Source: Spirochaetaceae bacterium UBA6089 (GTDB taxonomy: Bacteria; Spirochaetota; Spirochaetia; Treponematales; Rectinemataceae). From it: DNA of 41,559 nt. How positions within the stretch are numbered: position 1 is the first letter of the stretch; each line of letters begins with the position of its first letter. A program made the position numbers and the translations under genes. Under the pieces are notes generated by a model. That model ran no database searches and was not told the origin of the DNA. It worked only from the letters and a program-made list of their open reading frames with translations. The DNA lies in assembly GCA_002435985.1 (NCBI GenBank), contig DIXD01000040.1, forward strand, positions 314 to 41,872. The letters run 5' to 3'. Positions 30,471 to 38,808 of the stretch are shown here, piece by piece.

Positions 30471-33032
30471 TTAGTTCAGCACTGACGCAAGACTTGCTCT
30501 GAATTGGTTTTCGTCTTCGTTGTTGTAGAACGGTACGCCAATCAAGCGGTATTTCTTGTCTTCAAACGTCAGCGGTTTACCGACGAATTCCTTAGTGATT
30601 TCATTTAGAAATGTCTCTTTCCAGCGGTCATTATCTTGGAGATATTTCCCTTTTGGCTCGATGAAAAGTTGGTAAATGAGCAATTTGCCTTTCTCGCGCA
30701 GGAATAATACAAAATCTGGTTGGAAGCGTTGACCATCCTTAAAGTTATAGATAGCAAAATATCCTTCATTGCGTAGGAGATAGATTTGCTCGTATTGCGC
30801 CAGGAGCTTCTGCATTTGTCTGTCCAGCATCCGCACAAAGGCTTTTTCTTCGCCTGTGCCGTAGACGGTGTTGAAAGCAAACCAGTCTTTGGCGGAGACG
30901 AAATGCTCAAACTGTGCGTCGTCTGCGGCGCGGGGATTCTTGGCGTCGAATTTCAAAACTTTATCTTTGAAGACTTCATGCACCCAATCGCGCCTAAAGT
31001 CTCGTGTACCTTCGTAATCAGTGACGTTGGCGCGAATTTCTGATTCAATTTGACTCAACAAGCCTGACATGGCAGCTAGTTTTTCAGGGCGGTTGTCGCC
31101 CAGCCTGTACACATCGCCCTGAAAGGTAATCTCCAGTCCACCGAGATAATCGTCCGATGCGATAAACTCGCGCATGGAAGCAAGATAAGGGAAATAGCGT
31201 TTGAGCGTTGCGAAGGTGAAAAATGGATTGCGCACAACGGCAGATTGCACAATGTTACGCTCAATATCCCGTACCTTCACGTCTTGACGGGTTTCATCAT
31301 TCAACACTAAACCCTTTTCCCCGTTTCCCAGCACGAAAGTCGCGCCGCCGTGGCCTGTGGCGATAAAATGGGTGTAGTTTCGTTTCTTCACGCCCAAATC
31401 AGCAAAGGAGTGGATGCGCTGATAATCCTTGGGACGCCGGTCATTGCGCCAGACAATCCCATACTTGTAAAACTCCGTTTTCTTGAACGAGTCTTTCAGT
31501 TTTAGTTCGCGGGTTACTTCGTGCTCGTCCATCATGCCTTGCTCGATAAGTGCTTGACGGATTTCGGCAATGTAGCGCGAATCGTTGATGCTGTGATAGT
31601 GCAATTCTTCCAGCATGCGCAGTTCCTGTTCAAGGTCGCCGTCGAATTTACGGCGGAATCGATCATTGCTCTCTGGCAGAACAAACGGGAAATAACGTGC
31701 CCCGCGTCCGATGAGTTGCGCTTCGGACATCGTCGTTGCGCCGATTTTGCCTTTGCCCGAATCTCGGGTTTCATAGCAACGGACAATATCGAACAGGTTC
31801 AGCACATCCCAGCCCTCATTGAGTTTTTGTACGGCGAAGATGGCGCGAATGTGATTGTTCTTATCTTCCAGTGTATTGATAAGAATTTGATAGTCCTCTT
31901 TTTCTCTCTCATCGTTCACCGACAGACAAAAATCAGGGTGAAATTCCCGCTTTAGCCGTTCAACTAGTTGGTCGTCGCTGATGCGGTGCTCATCGAAGAA
32001 TAGAAAGGCGCGCTGTACAAGCGGGATGTTCGACTTGCGGATGCGGGCGATATGCTTTGCCGTAAGATCATCAATGAGTTTATGAAATTCGACTTTGTTT
32101 TCCCGTGATTGCGCGATGGTTCGCTGGGCTTTGAACAAAATCACTGGCTTGAGATTGATGCGGTATTTCGCCGCCACTTCCTGCTTGTATTGGCTCAAGA
32201 TAAGAGCTTGCAGTATACGCTCCCTCTGGTCAAAGTCCGATTGAACGATAACGACATCCTTTGAAAAACGGTCGTTGCGGAATTGGAGCAGGTCATAGCG
32301 TATGATGACCTTGTTGCGGTATTTCTCCACCATCGCGGGCGTTGCGTAATCGTGGGTAGCGGTAAACTCCAGCAGCAGGTTGTCTTCATTCTGCGTAGAG
32401 ATGCGATCGACGGTGTTCTCCCAACTCTCGAACAGTTCGTCCTGGGCTTTGGTCTTGACGTTCATGTGATGGGCTTCGTCGGCAATCAAGATGACCTTAT
32501 GCTTACGGAAGTCTTCAAAGGTGATGGTGTTTTCCTTCTCGTTGGTCAGGTCGGAGTGGAGTTTTTGAATCGTGGTGAAGCAGATGTTGATGTCGCTGGG
32601 GTTGACCGCTTCAAAGTTCTCGACAGGTGTCACGCGCACGCGGCGGTTGGCAATGTGAATGTCCTGATTGAACAGGTACTTGATGCTGGCAGGGTTGAGA
32701 AAATTGTCTTTTGTTTTCTCGATGATGTTGGTGGAGTTGACAAAGAAAAGGAAGTTGCGATAGCCCTGCTCGTAAAGATAGAGAATCAGCCCCGCCATAA
32801 TGAGCGTCTTGCCGCTGCCGGTTGCCATGTTGAACAGGAAGTGCAAAGGATAGGCTTTCTTGGGGAAGTCGTTTTTGTAGCAGTGAAAAAAGCGGGCAAA
32901 GGCGTCCACTTGATAAGGTCGCAGTTCGTATTTTGGATTCAGGTTCTGCGCCACGCTATCGGGGACTTCTCTTTTGATACTGCCCCACTGGGAGAGCGTA
33001 TCGAGTTGTTCGTACAAAAACTGTTCTGGCAT
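30471..33032 (-). CDS. Type III restriction enzyme, Res subunit
   Basis: ATP-dependent translocase/endonuclease that cuts DNA with Mod when sites are unmethylated. SF2 helicase motifs are in order: ELRPYQVDAFARF (Q-like), FNMATGSGKT (Walker A), LIADEAHHM (DEAH box), LEFTATHDY (motif III), VQKLNEGWDV (motif V) and QLIGRGARYFPF (motif VI). A C-terminal PD-(D/E)xK nuclease is seen as FQPDFVLFL followed by LFIEPKGK. The 853-residue length is normal for Res. It is last in a four-gene minus-strand operon (mod, small protein, nucleotidyltransferase, res), beginning 4 bp after the nucleotidyltransferase stop. Base and codon use differ from the core genes. Confidence 0.93.
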   Translation of the reverse strand: MPEQFLYEQLDTLSQWGSIKREVPDSVAQNLNPKYELRPYQVDAFARFFHCYKNDFPKKAYPLHFLFNMATGSGKTLIMAGLILYLYEQGYRNFLFFVNSTNIIEKTKDNFLNPASIKYLFNQDIHIANRRVRVTPVENFEAVNPSDINICFTTIQKLHSDLTNEKENTITFEDFRKHKVILIADEAHHMNVKTKAQDELFESWENTVDRISTQNEDNLLLEFTATHDYATPAMVEKYRNKVIIRYDLLQFRNDRFSKDVVIVQSDFDQRERILQALILSQYKQEVAAKYRINLKPVILFKAQRTIAQSRENKVEFHKLIDDLTAKHIARIRKSNIPLVQRAFLFFDEHRISDDQLVERLKREFHPDFCLSVNDEREKEDYQILINTLEDKNNHIRAIFAVQKLNEGWDVLNLFDIVRCYETRDSGKGKIGATTMSEAQLIGRGARYFPFVLPESNDRFRRKFDGDLEQELRMLEELHYHSINDSRYIAEIRQALIEQGMMDEHEVTRELKLKDSFKKTEFYKYGIVWRNDRRPKDYQRIHSFADLGVKKRNYTHFIATGHGGATFVLGNGEKGLVLNDETRQDVKVRDIERNIVQSAVVRNPFFTFATLKRYFPYLASMREFIASDDYLGGLEITFQGDVYRLGDNRPEKLAAMSGLLSQIESEIRANVTDYEGTRDFRRDWVHEVFKDKVLKFDAKNPRAADDAQFEHFVSAKDWFAFNTVYGTGEEKAFVRMLDRQMQKLLAQYEQIYLLRNEGYFAIYNFKDGQRFQPDFVLFLREKGKLLIYQLFIEPKGKYLQDNDRWKETFLNEITKEFVGKPLTFEDKKYRLIGVPFYNNEDENQFRASLASVLN

Positions 33033-33036
33033 GGCG

Positions 33037-33612
33037 TTACTCCACTTCCTTTAGAATGCGTTCCAGCAGGTCGCCTATCTTGAGTTCGTCGGCCCACTTC
33101 CGCAGGTAGTCAAGATCGAGTTCGCCGGCGCGGGTTTTCAGTACGCCGAGAACGTCGCGCCACTGGCGGTCCGAAACTTCGCCGCCCAGGCGATACCATT
33201 CCAGTTTGGATAGGATGGTGTCTTCGGGGCTGGCAAACTTTGCGCTGACTTCCGTCTCGAAGGTAAATGTCTGCCTTTGGGCGCGGGCAAGTTGTGATTG
33301 CAGGAAAGGATGCGGACGCGGGATGAAAACATCCACTTTGAACATGGTTTCGCGGTGGATGATATTGAAACTGGAATGTAGCTGGATGGATTCGGCGATC
33401 ATTTCATTATCTATGTAGAATTCGTCCTGTAATGCCGCAACAAACGGCTGGAGATGTTCGATGCGCATTTCCGCGACGATGTCTGAATCCTGCGTCGTTC
33501 GCACCATGCCGTAGAGTGTGCTGGCGAGTGAACCGCCGATGAGATAAGGAACGCCAAGTTTCTCGAAAACTTCCGTGACTTTCAGTGTGACTTCGACAGG
33601 TTCATTTTGCAT
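33037..33612 (-). CDS. Nucleotidyltransferase-fold protein (AbiEii-like) within the RM operon
   Basis: A 191-residue protein with a polymerase-beta-type nucleotidyltransferase signature: PYLIGGSLASTLYGMVRTTQDSDIV carries the GG/GS motif and the D-x-D metal ligands, and MFKVDVFIP supplies a third Asp. Helical C-terminus (LDYLRKWADELKIGDLLERIL). Related proteins occur as partners in abortive-infection and toxin-antitoxin loci, or modify RNA; the target here is unknown. Its start lies inside the end of the small upstream gene (11-base overlap) and it ends 4 bp before res. The pair is therefore wedged between the two RM subunits in one operon. Confidence 0.8.
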   Translation of the reverse strand: MQNEPVEVTLKVTEVFEKLGVPYLIGGSLASTLYGMVRTTQDSDIVAEMRIEHLQPFVAALQDEFYIDNEMIAESIQLHSSFNIIHRETMFKVDVFIPRPHPFLQSQLARAQRQTFTFETEVSAKFASPEDTILSKLEWYRLGGEVSDRQWRDVLGVLKTRAGELDLDYLRKWADELKIGDLLERILKEVE

Positions 33613-33856
33613 GGCTTGATTCTCCGTACACTTTGCGCGCCAATTCTTCTCCTAACAGCAGGCTTGCAAGTTTGCGACGCAGTTCGGACTCGCTTGCTTG
33701 GGGATATTGCGATCGCAAACCCGCCAGCGCCAGCATACGGGCGGTGGCATTCAACTGCGCCAGCATGTTCATCTTCTGAGTGGGGCTGGCTTGCCGCCAC
33801 AACTGGATCTGCAGGGCTTCCATTTTTGGATGGGTATCGGAATAGATCGCAGTCAT
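33602..33856 (-). CDS. Small helical protein paired with the nucleotidyltransferase
   Basis: 84 residues, basic and helical, ending in a distinctive block (LRSQYPQASESELRRKLASLLLGEELARKVYGE). I recall similar short proteins beside nucleotidyltransferase genes in other bacteria, but cannot name a family. ATG 33856 overlaps the mod stop by four bases (ATGA) and its own stop overlaps the nucleotidyltransferase start by 11 bases, so all three are probably translationally coupled. It could be the second half of a toxin-antitoxin-like module. Confidence 0.72.
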   Translation of the reverse strand: MTAIYSDTHPKMEALQIQLWRQASPTQKMNMLAQLNATARMLALAGLRSQYPQASESELRRKLASLLLGEELARKVYGESSHAK

Positions 33857-35802
33857 AGGCTGTCTCCATAGAACGCCTTGTTCAAGGCTTTATCTTCTTC
33901 GCTGACGTTGAATTGCGCGTCGTCAATCTCCGAAAGATTGACATACAACTGATTCTTGTCCAGCAATTCCGCCAGCAGGTGTTTTTGTTTCTCCAGTCCG
34001 TTTGGTTCCTGCCCAAGCGCTTCAAAATCCCGCACGGCTTCTTCGGGCATTTCGGGGTTGATGTACCAATTCAGGAACGAGCCTTCGGCCATTTCGCGCC
34101 AAATTTGCACCAATTCTTCGGTGGACTTTGCGGATTGAATGCGCTCCATGAAGGCTTCGTTGTATTTCATCAGCTCGCAGTAGATAAAGTCGCCGCCGCC
34201 TTGCTGCTCAATGACTTTCCTTACACGTTCTCTTGTTACCGTTTCGATATAATCCATCTGCTCAACAAGAATGAATTGGCGATTGCCGCCATCTTCTTTA
34301 TTCAATTCAAGTACAGCGTGTGCGGTTGTGCCGCTTCCAGCATGAAAGTCCAGGACGATTTGTCTTCTATTGCTTCTCGTGCTTATCTGCAAAATCTTCT
34401 TGATTAATTCCACAGATTTCGGAAACGCAAACGGACTCTTCCCAAACAACCTACCTAATTCTTCTTTTCCATTCTCGTGATTGATAGTTTTATCCAACCA
34501 AAGCGCCTTCTCTTTTGTGAAGGCTCCTTCTGCTGGAATATAGTCTTTTCTAAAGATGCGCCAAACTCCTGTTGATGCTTTACGGGCAGTCAGTAAGTTA
34601 ATGTTTTCAGAAACCTTCTTTTGCCCCCATGTCCAGCAACCGTCTTCACCTCTAGAATTAGTTGGTAAGGCTGTCTCTGTAAAAGTATTGTCTTTTTGCA
34701 AAGACACTGCGCCATTTTCTGGATTAACATAGATCGGAAAATATAAGTTCCGTCTGTTTGATCTTGTGAAGACTGGGTTCCTATTTCTTAACTCTAATTC
34801 TCTATAAACGCCCCATTTATCAACTTGCTTATATTCTCCAAGCGCTCTTTCAGATTTCGGGATACGGAACAAAGAATCATATCCAATGCTTCTTGTAAAA
34901 ACAATCAGGTACTCAAAAGTTTTAGCAAGGAATTTATCAAGGGTACGCCCTCGTGGATTAGTTTGTGCTACGATATTGGCAACGAAATTCTCTAGTCCAA
35001 ATACTTCATCCATAATAACCCTGAGATAGGCCTGCTCATTATCATCACAGCTAATGAATATCACGCCATCGGGTGCCAAGAGTTCTCTTGCCACTTCCAG
35101 TCTGTTCTTCATAAACGTCAACCACGTTGAATGGTTGAAACTATCATTATAGCCAAACGAATCGTTGCCTGTATTATAGGGCGGGTCAATGTAGATTAGT
35201 TTGACCTGCCCACGAAACTGTGTTTTGAGCGTGTGCAGGGCAAGCAGATTGTTCCCTTTGATAATAAGATTCTCGCGTATTACGCCATTCTCGTCGCGCT
35301 TGAAGCCAGTCACCTTCTCTTTGCCCTTTGCTGTGTAGTGCGTGAAATTGGTCAGCACCTTGGGGTCGAGCAGGCGGTTGATTTCATCCTGCGCCAGCAC
35401 TTCGTTGAAGAAAATTTCCTTGCGCTTTTCTTCTTCCTTCGTTTGCCCGCCTTCCAAAACACAGTCCTTGTAAGGCCACACCAGTGCCACTTCGCCGCGC
35501 TCGCGCAGATATTTTCCGGCAATCGTCAATCCAATTCGGTTGCGGAAGCGGGTGTAGGAGTTATTCAGAAAATTCTTCTGCGAGATATAGTCAATGAAGG
35601 TATTGAGGTTGAAAATCCAGTGCCCTTCGATTTCATCAAAGAACTTGGCTTTGATTTCATTATCTGAGAGGAGCAACTTCACAAGGTCGTGGTTAATCTT
35701 CCAGGCATAGTCTTGCACTGCGGCAAGGACAAGTTCTCCTTCATCGTCCACGAAGCGTGGGTCGGTTTTGAGAAGGTTTATTAGTTTCGTGTTGAATGTC
35801 AT
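33853..35802 (-). CDS. Type III DNA methyltransferase, Mod subunit
   Basis: N6-adenine methyltransferase that recognises and protects the site of the type III system. The catalytic motif IV is in LIYIDPPYNTGNDSFGYND and precedes the SAM-binding FxGxG-type motif (LDFHAGSGTTAHAVLELN), the beta-class order. The region between them (about residues 280-480) contains the variable target-recognition domain. The N-terminal part (LVWPYKDCVLEGGQTKEEEKRKEIFFNEVLA) is typical of Mod. The 649-residue length is normal. ATG 35802 lies five bases after AGGAG. It is the first gene of the operon with the small protein, nucleotidyltransferase and res. Confidence 0.93.
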   Translation of the reverse strand: MTFNTKLINLLKTDPRFVDDEGELVLAAVQDYAWKINHDLVKLLLSDNEIKAKFFDEIEGHWIFNLNTFIDYISQKNFLNNSYTRFRNRIGLTIAGKYLRERGEVALVWPYKDCVLEGGQTKEEEKRKEIFFNEVLAQDEINRLLDPKVLTNFTHYTAKGKEKVTGFKRDENGVIRENLIIKGNNLLALHTLKTQFRGQVKLIYIDPPYNTGNDSFGYNDSFNHSTWLTFMKNRLEVARELLAPDGVIFISCDDNEQAYLRVIMDEVFGLENFVANIVAQTNPRGRTLDKFLAKTFEYLIVFTRSIGYDSLFRIPKSERALGEYKQVDKWGVYRELELRNRNPVFTRSNRRNLYFPIYVNPENGAVSLQKDNTFTETALPTNSRGEDGCWTWGQKKVSENINLLTARKASTGVWRIFRKDYIPAEGAFTKEKALWLDKTINHENGKEELGRLFGKSPFAFPKSVELIKKILQISTRSNRRQIVLDFHAGSGTTAHAVLELNKEDGGNRQFILVEQMDYIETVTRERVRKVIEQQGGGDFIYCELMKYNEAFMERIQSAKSTEELVQIWREMAEGSFLNWYINPEMPEEAVRDFEALGQEPNGLEKQKHLLAELLDKNQLYVNLSEIDDAQFNVSEEDKALNKAFYGDSL

Positions 35803-35842
35803 AATTACTCCTGTGTCTCGTAATCCTTCGTTAGATTAAGAT

Positions 35843-35915
35843 GCATAACGACCTAAGCTCACTGGCGGGGATGAAGCGCAGCGGAATAGCGGTCAGGTGC
35901 AGCGATTTGTTAGCG
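35843..35915. other. attC-like (59-base-element-like) imperfect palindrome
   Basis: The segment starts with GCATAAC and ends with GTTAGCG. Inside these lie GCTCACTG and CAGGTGCAGC, which pair with two unpaired bases, as the extrahelical bases of integron attC hairpins do. The core ends only partly fit the RYYYAAC/GTTRRRY consensus. It sits immediately after the stop of the retropepsin-like gene, the position an attC has in a cassette. It could also be a plain hairpin repeat. Confidence 0.45.
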
Positions 35916-35919
35916 ATTG

Positions 35920-36297
35920 TCATTGCGAGGCCAAAAATCCTCCGATGATGGCCAAAATCGGCTTCAACTTTTTCTGAATCGGATCCACTTCGATACCAAA
36001 GTTCTCCAGGGCTGTCGCTCCAAGCAAGAACAGAGAACCCTTCGGTGCGAAAATCACTGGACAGGGGATATTGCCTTCAAGACCTTCGATCTGAAAGTCA
36101 CAAAAACCAAGTAGTCTCGTATCCTGCCGGCCGTCGGCAAGAATCAAATTCCGTTTTACAGACGGTTCTACACCTATCCTTTCAAGATAATCCTCAGGGA
36201 CAAATGAATAAAGGGCTCCCGTATCTACCCAAAATTCCTCTTCAAAGAACCGATTGGGGTCTTTACTGTTGGAAACTTTTACCTTTTTCCTAAACAT
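35920..36297 (-). CDS. Retropepsin-like (clan AA) aspartic protease-fold protein
   Basis: 125 residues without signal peptide. The catalytic-type motif is EFWVDTGALYSFVPEDYL (D-T-G), followed by a second beta hairpin (NLILADGRQ) and the typical end LFLLGATALENFGIEVDP. A single-copy protease of this size would have to dimerise to form an active site. Bacterial stand-alone members are common near mobile elements and toxin-antitoxin loci but their substrates are mostly unknown. The stop is followed directly by the attC-like element, consistent with a captured cassette. Confidence 0.8.
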   Translation of the reverse strand: MFRKKVKVSNSKDPNRFFEEEFWVDTGALYSFVPEDYLERIGVEPSVKRNLILADGRQDTRLLGFCDFQIEGLEGNIPCPVIFAPKGSLFLLGATALENFGIEVDPIQKKLKPILAIIGGFLASQ

Positions 36298-36551
36298 ACC
36301 TACGTCGTTTTCTCCTCTCTATATTAATTCGTATTATCGTTAACATATTCTACACCTAAAAACCCATTAAGAAAACAAAAATATGAAAGCCTTTAGCAGA
36401 CGGCTTACGGCCATTATAGACATATGGTTGATGCTTTCAACTAACGTGTGTGAAAGGGCTGAGGATCTAAGTCGCTCAGATGAAACAGAATCGCGTTCTT
36501 GAACCTTGTTCTGTTCCTGTAACCGCATGCAATTTTCTTGATCCTTTGAAT
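36298..36551. other. Intergenic stretch between the protease gene and the IS
   Basis: AT-rich, about 250 bp, with small inverted repeats only (for example GTTGA/TCAAC near 36428-36442). No convincing gene or RNA. The promoter of the retropepsin-like gene is presumably in its left part. Confidence 0.5.
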
Positions 36552-36581
36552 TACAACTTTCCCAATGAATGAGACTATACG
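36552..36581. repeat. Left terminal inverted repeat of the IS
   Basis: Thirty bases starting TACAACTTTCCCAA; complementary to 38156-38185 with four mismatches, all within positions 15-20. Confidence 0.9.
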
Positions 36582-38047
36582 TACCTGTTCTTGGGAGGTC
36601 TCCCGCGTTTCTTTTTGGGTTGTAACTTCTCTGTGGGATGTATGTCGAGTCGTTTCAGTATCTCCTCGTATGAAGGATTGATTCTGATAAGCCTCCATCC
36701 GTGGCCCGGATCATTGAACATCTTCGCCCTTGCCAGTACCTTCATAATCTTCTTGTACGGCATTTCATCAAGGAGTTTCGCCTTGTCAAAGGCCTGTATC
36801 ATCTTGAAGGTGAGAACCGAGGCAAGGAAGTCGCAGAATTCACTTCCGATCACGCTGTAGTCGTCGTGCACGCGGGTCTCGTCGAATTCAAGGGCGGACT
36901 TGTAGAATCTCATGACAAGCTCTATCTCCCATCGCGTGGAGTAGATCTTGTAAATGGTTTCGGGTTCGATGTCCATGTCACATTCAAGGAACACAGTGCC
37001 GAATACGGTCCTGGCCTTCTGGAGGTCCGCAAAACGGTAGGTGTTCTTTTGTTCGCTTCGCGTGAGCCAGTCGCGCTCCTCCTTGGCAGCCCTGCCGGCA
37101 TCCCGGAATGAATAAAGCCATCTGCCGTCAGGGGCCTTCTCCTTCCTGTAGGGTATCCTTTCGAAACCGGAGAGAAGCCCGGTGAATTCAAGCATATGGA
37201 ACTCAGATGCAATTTTGGAGTCCCGTTTCAGCGGATTGAGGTAATGCAGGTCGGGATTATCCGCGAAGTGTTTCCTCGCGGCAGACTGGGGGAACCCCTT
37301 GTCTGCCACCACGATTCCTTTTGTTATATGATTCTCGGAGATGAATTCGCTGTAGGCAGTGACATCAAGCATGTTGCCCGGGAAGCATTTGGAGCACACA
37401 GGCTCCATGGCCTCAAGGTCAAATGCATACAGGACCGAGATATCCCTCGTGCCCTTGGTCCTAGCCTTCCTGGAAAAATCCGAGAGGGAGTTCACCCTCG
37501 ATTCGTTTGACTTGAGCGTCCCGTCTATCAGCACATGGTGGTCCATCCCCACACGAGCCGCCCGGTTGCGCATGAACTGCGTGATCCTTGAGCAGGAGCG
37601 TCCGAGGTCGTTCAGAAAGGCGGACACGGTATTGCGTGAGAGTGCCACCCTTGGGTAGAGCTCTGAGAGAAAACTTTCCTCATAGGCATCCTTGAGCTCA
37701 TAGTCCTTGATCCCGCTGAAGCAGACCCTGAGCACGGCGATGCACCAGAGCCTGATGGCGTCCTGCCTGCGGTAGACTACCGATAGTTCATCAATCATGT
37801 CCGCAAAGAGCTTCTGCGACAGCTGGATGTTGGCCCAATCCTTGAGGTCCACGGCCGACCTCGAAACGGAAGACGTTGAAGCTTCCTCCAGGGGGATGTA
37901 CCTGCCGTCGACAATGTGGCCTATGGTCGGTCCGTTGATCGGAAGCCTTCTGTTCCCGTCGCTCCTGCAACCGATCCTTGCCCTGACGGCATAGTGGTCA
38001 CGGTTCTTGCCGTATGCAATGACAATGGAATTCTTCGGCCGTTCCAC
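36575..38047 (-). CDS. IS4-type DDE transposase
   Basis: 490 residues, full length. The DDE triad is visible: first Asp in HVLIDGTLKSN, second Asp in GIVVADKGFPQSAA, and the Glu within the Y-R-E-K-like signature YSTRWEIELVMRFYKSALEFDE. An N-terminal region typical of the family precedes it, and a basic tail (PKKKRGRPPKNRYV) ends the protein. The frame is intact, so the element may be active. Its stop lies inside the left terminal repeat. Placement in the IS4 or IS1634 family needs a database comparison. Confidence 0.88.
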   Translation of the reverse strand: MERPKNSIVIAYGKNRDHYAVRARIGCRSDGNRRLPINGPTIGHIVDGRYIPLEEASTSSVSRSAVDLKDWANIQLSQKLFADMIDELSVVYRRQDAIRLWCIAVLRVCFSGIKDYELKDAYEESFLSELYPRVALSRNTVSAFLNDLGRSCSRITQFMRNRAARVGMDHHVLIDGTLKSNESRVNSLSDFSRKARTKGTRDISVLYAFDLEAMEPVCSKCFPGNMLDVTAYSEFISENHITKGIVVADKGFPQSAARKHFADNPDLHYLNPLKRDSKIASEFHMLEFTGLLSGFERIPYRKEKAPDGRWLYSFRDAGRAAKEERDWLTRSEQKNTYRFADLQKARTVFGTVFLECDMDIEPETIYKIYSTRWEIELVMRFYKSALEFDETRVHDDYSVIGSEFCDFLASVLTFKMIQAFDKAKLLDEMPYKKIMKVLARAKMFNDPGHGWRLIRINPSYEEILKRLDIHPTEKLQPKKKRGRPPKNRYV

Positions 38048-38086
38048 TTATTTATCCAAAAATAGGGGAACATGTGGTGAGAATGG

Positions 38087-38131
38087 AATCCCGGATATGC
38101 ATTGCAATTGAAAACCAGGTGTTCCGGGATT
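38087..38131. promoter_or_regulatory. Hairpin upstream of the transposase gene
   Basis: AATCCCGGA (38087-38095) and TCCGGGATT (38123-38131) form a 9-bp inverted repeat with a 27-base loop between the right IS end and the transposase start. In IS10/IS50-type elements comparable hairpins limit read-in translation; the same role here is a guess. Confidence 0.45.
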
Positions 38132-38155
38132 GAAAACAGCAGATTCTATGGCTAT

Positions 38156-38185
38156 CGTATAGTCTAATCAGTTGGGAAAGTTGTA
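38156..38185. repeat. Right terminal inverted repeat of the IS
   Basis: Thirty bases ending GTTGTA; the partner of the left repeat. The transposase gene starts about 110 bp inside it. Confidence 0.9.
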
Positions 38186-38197
38186 TTTAATGAATAA

Positions 38198-38596
38198 TCA
38201 CTCGGATAGATATCTACGAATAACCATGCCTTCAGACTTGAGCATTCCAAACTTATCGTAGAACGGTTGCATCTCTGGATCGCAAGTCAAATCGATGCAG
38301 TTGATTTGGCTTAACTTCGTAAGCATCCGTTTCATCAACTCTTTGCCAATGCCTTGTTTTTGATATTCAGGTAAGACTTCAAGGTAGGGTATAAAAGCCC
38401 AGTTGATCTGGTCAGACAATGCAGTGATAATCCCGACAACTTTTGTTGTAGCTGAGTCTATGGCAAGGATTTTGAAAGTACTGTTGCTTATGACAGCCCG
38501 TAGTTGAACGGTGGATAGAGGCTTCTTCCAGCCGACGCAAAATCCATCAAAGGTGGAATATTCAGCACCATCCATCGTGTCTCTGTATTCGATCAT
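38198..38596 (-). CDS. GNAT-family N-acetyltransferase
   Basis: About 132 residues. The acetyl-CoA-binding motif A is clear (YLEVLPEYQKQGIGKELMKRML), preceded by VVGIITALSD and followed by an FYDKFGMLKSE strand, a compact GNAT domain. The substrate is unknown; small members like this can acetylate antibiotics, polyamines or proteins. ATG 38596 has GAGAGGG upstream; an in-frame TTG at 38611 is less likely. It lies just outside the right end of the IS, which may have separated it from its original neighbours. Confidence 0.85.
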   Translation of the reverse strand: MIEYRDTMDGAEYSTFDGFCVGWKKPLSTVQLRAVISNSTFKILAIDSATTKVVGIITALSDQINWAFIPYLEVLPEYQKQGIGKELMKRMLTKLSQINCIDLTCDPEMQPFYDKFGMLKSEGMVIRRYLSE

Positions 38597-38651
38597 ATTA
38601 TCCCTCTCCAAATACTTGTAAAAACCAGATCGAAGGAACCGTGGGGGTCCA

Positions 38652-38690
38652 GGGTCATCATAATTCCACCACCCGGGTCACGATAATTCC
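38652..38690. repeat. Two 16-bp direct repeats, IS-end-like
   Basis: GGGTCATCATAATTCC (38652-38667) and GGGTCACGATAATTCC (38675-38690) match at 14 of 16 positions with a 23-bp period. Repeated transposase sites of this layout occur at IS21-type ends; no transposase gene is attached here. Confidence 0.6.
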
Positions 38691-38808
38691 CTTACGGGTT
38701 TTTACAAATTAGTGTTCATGAAAAATGCTGTCAAGCAATTGAGGGCGGTGCTGTTATCTATATTTATACACGGGAGTTTCTATCATTCTATCAGGGCCTC
38801 CTTATGCC

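Larger units (their letters stand above)
36552..38185 (-). mobile_element. Complete IS4-type insertion sequence, about 1.63 kb
   Basis: Bounded by terminal inverted repeats of 30 bp (36552-36581 and 38156-38185) with 26 matches, beginning TACAACTTTCCCAA and ending AGACTATACG inward. It holds one DDE transposase gene whose last codons lie inside the left repeat. Flanking hexamers TTGAAT (36546-36551) and TTTAAT (38186-38191) differ at one base and may be a degraded target duplication. An internal inverted repeat (AATCCCGGA at 38087, TCCGGGATT at 38123) lies upstream of the gene. Confidence 0.88.
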
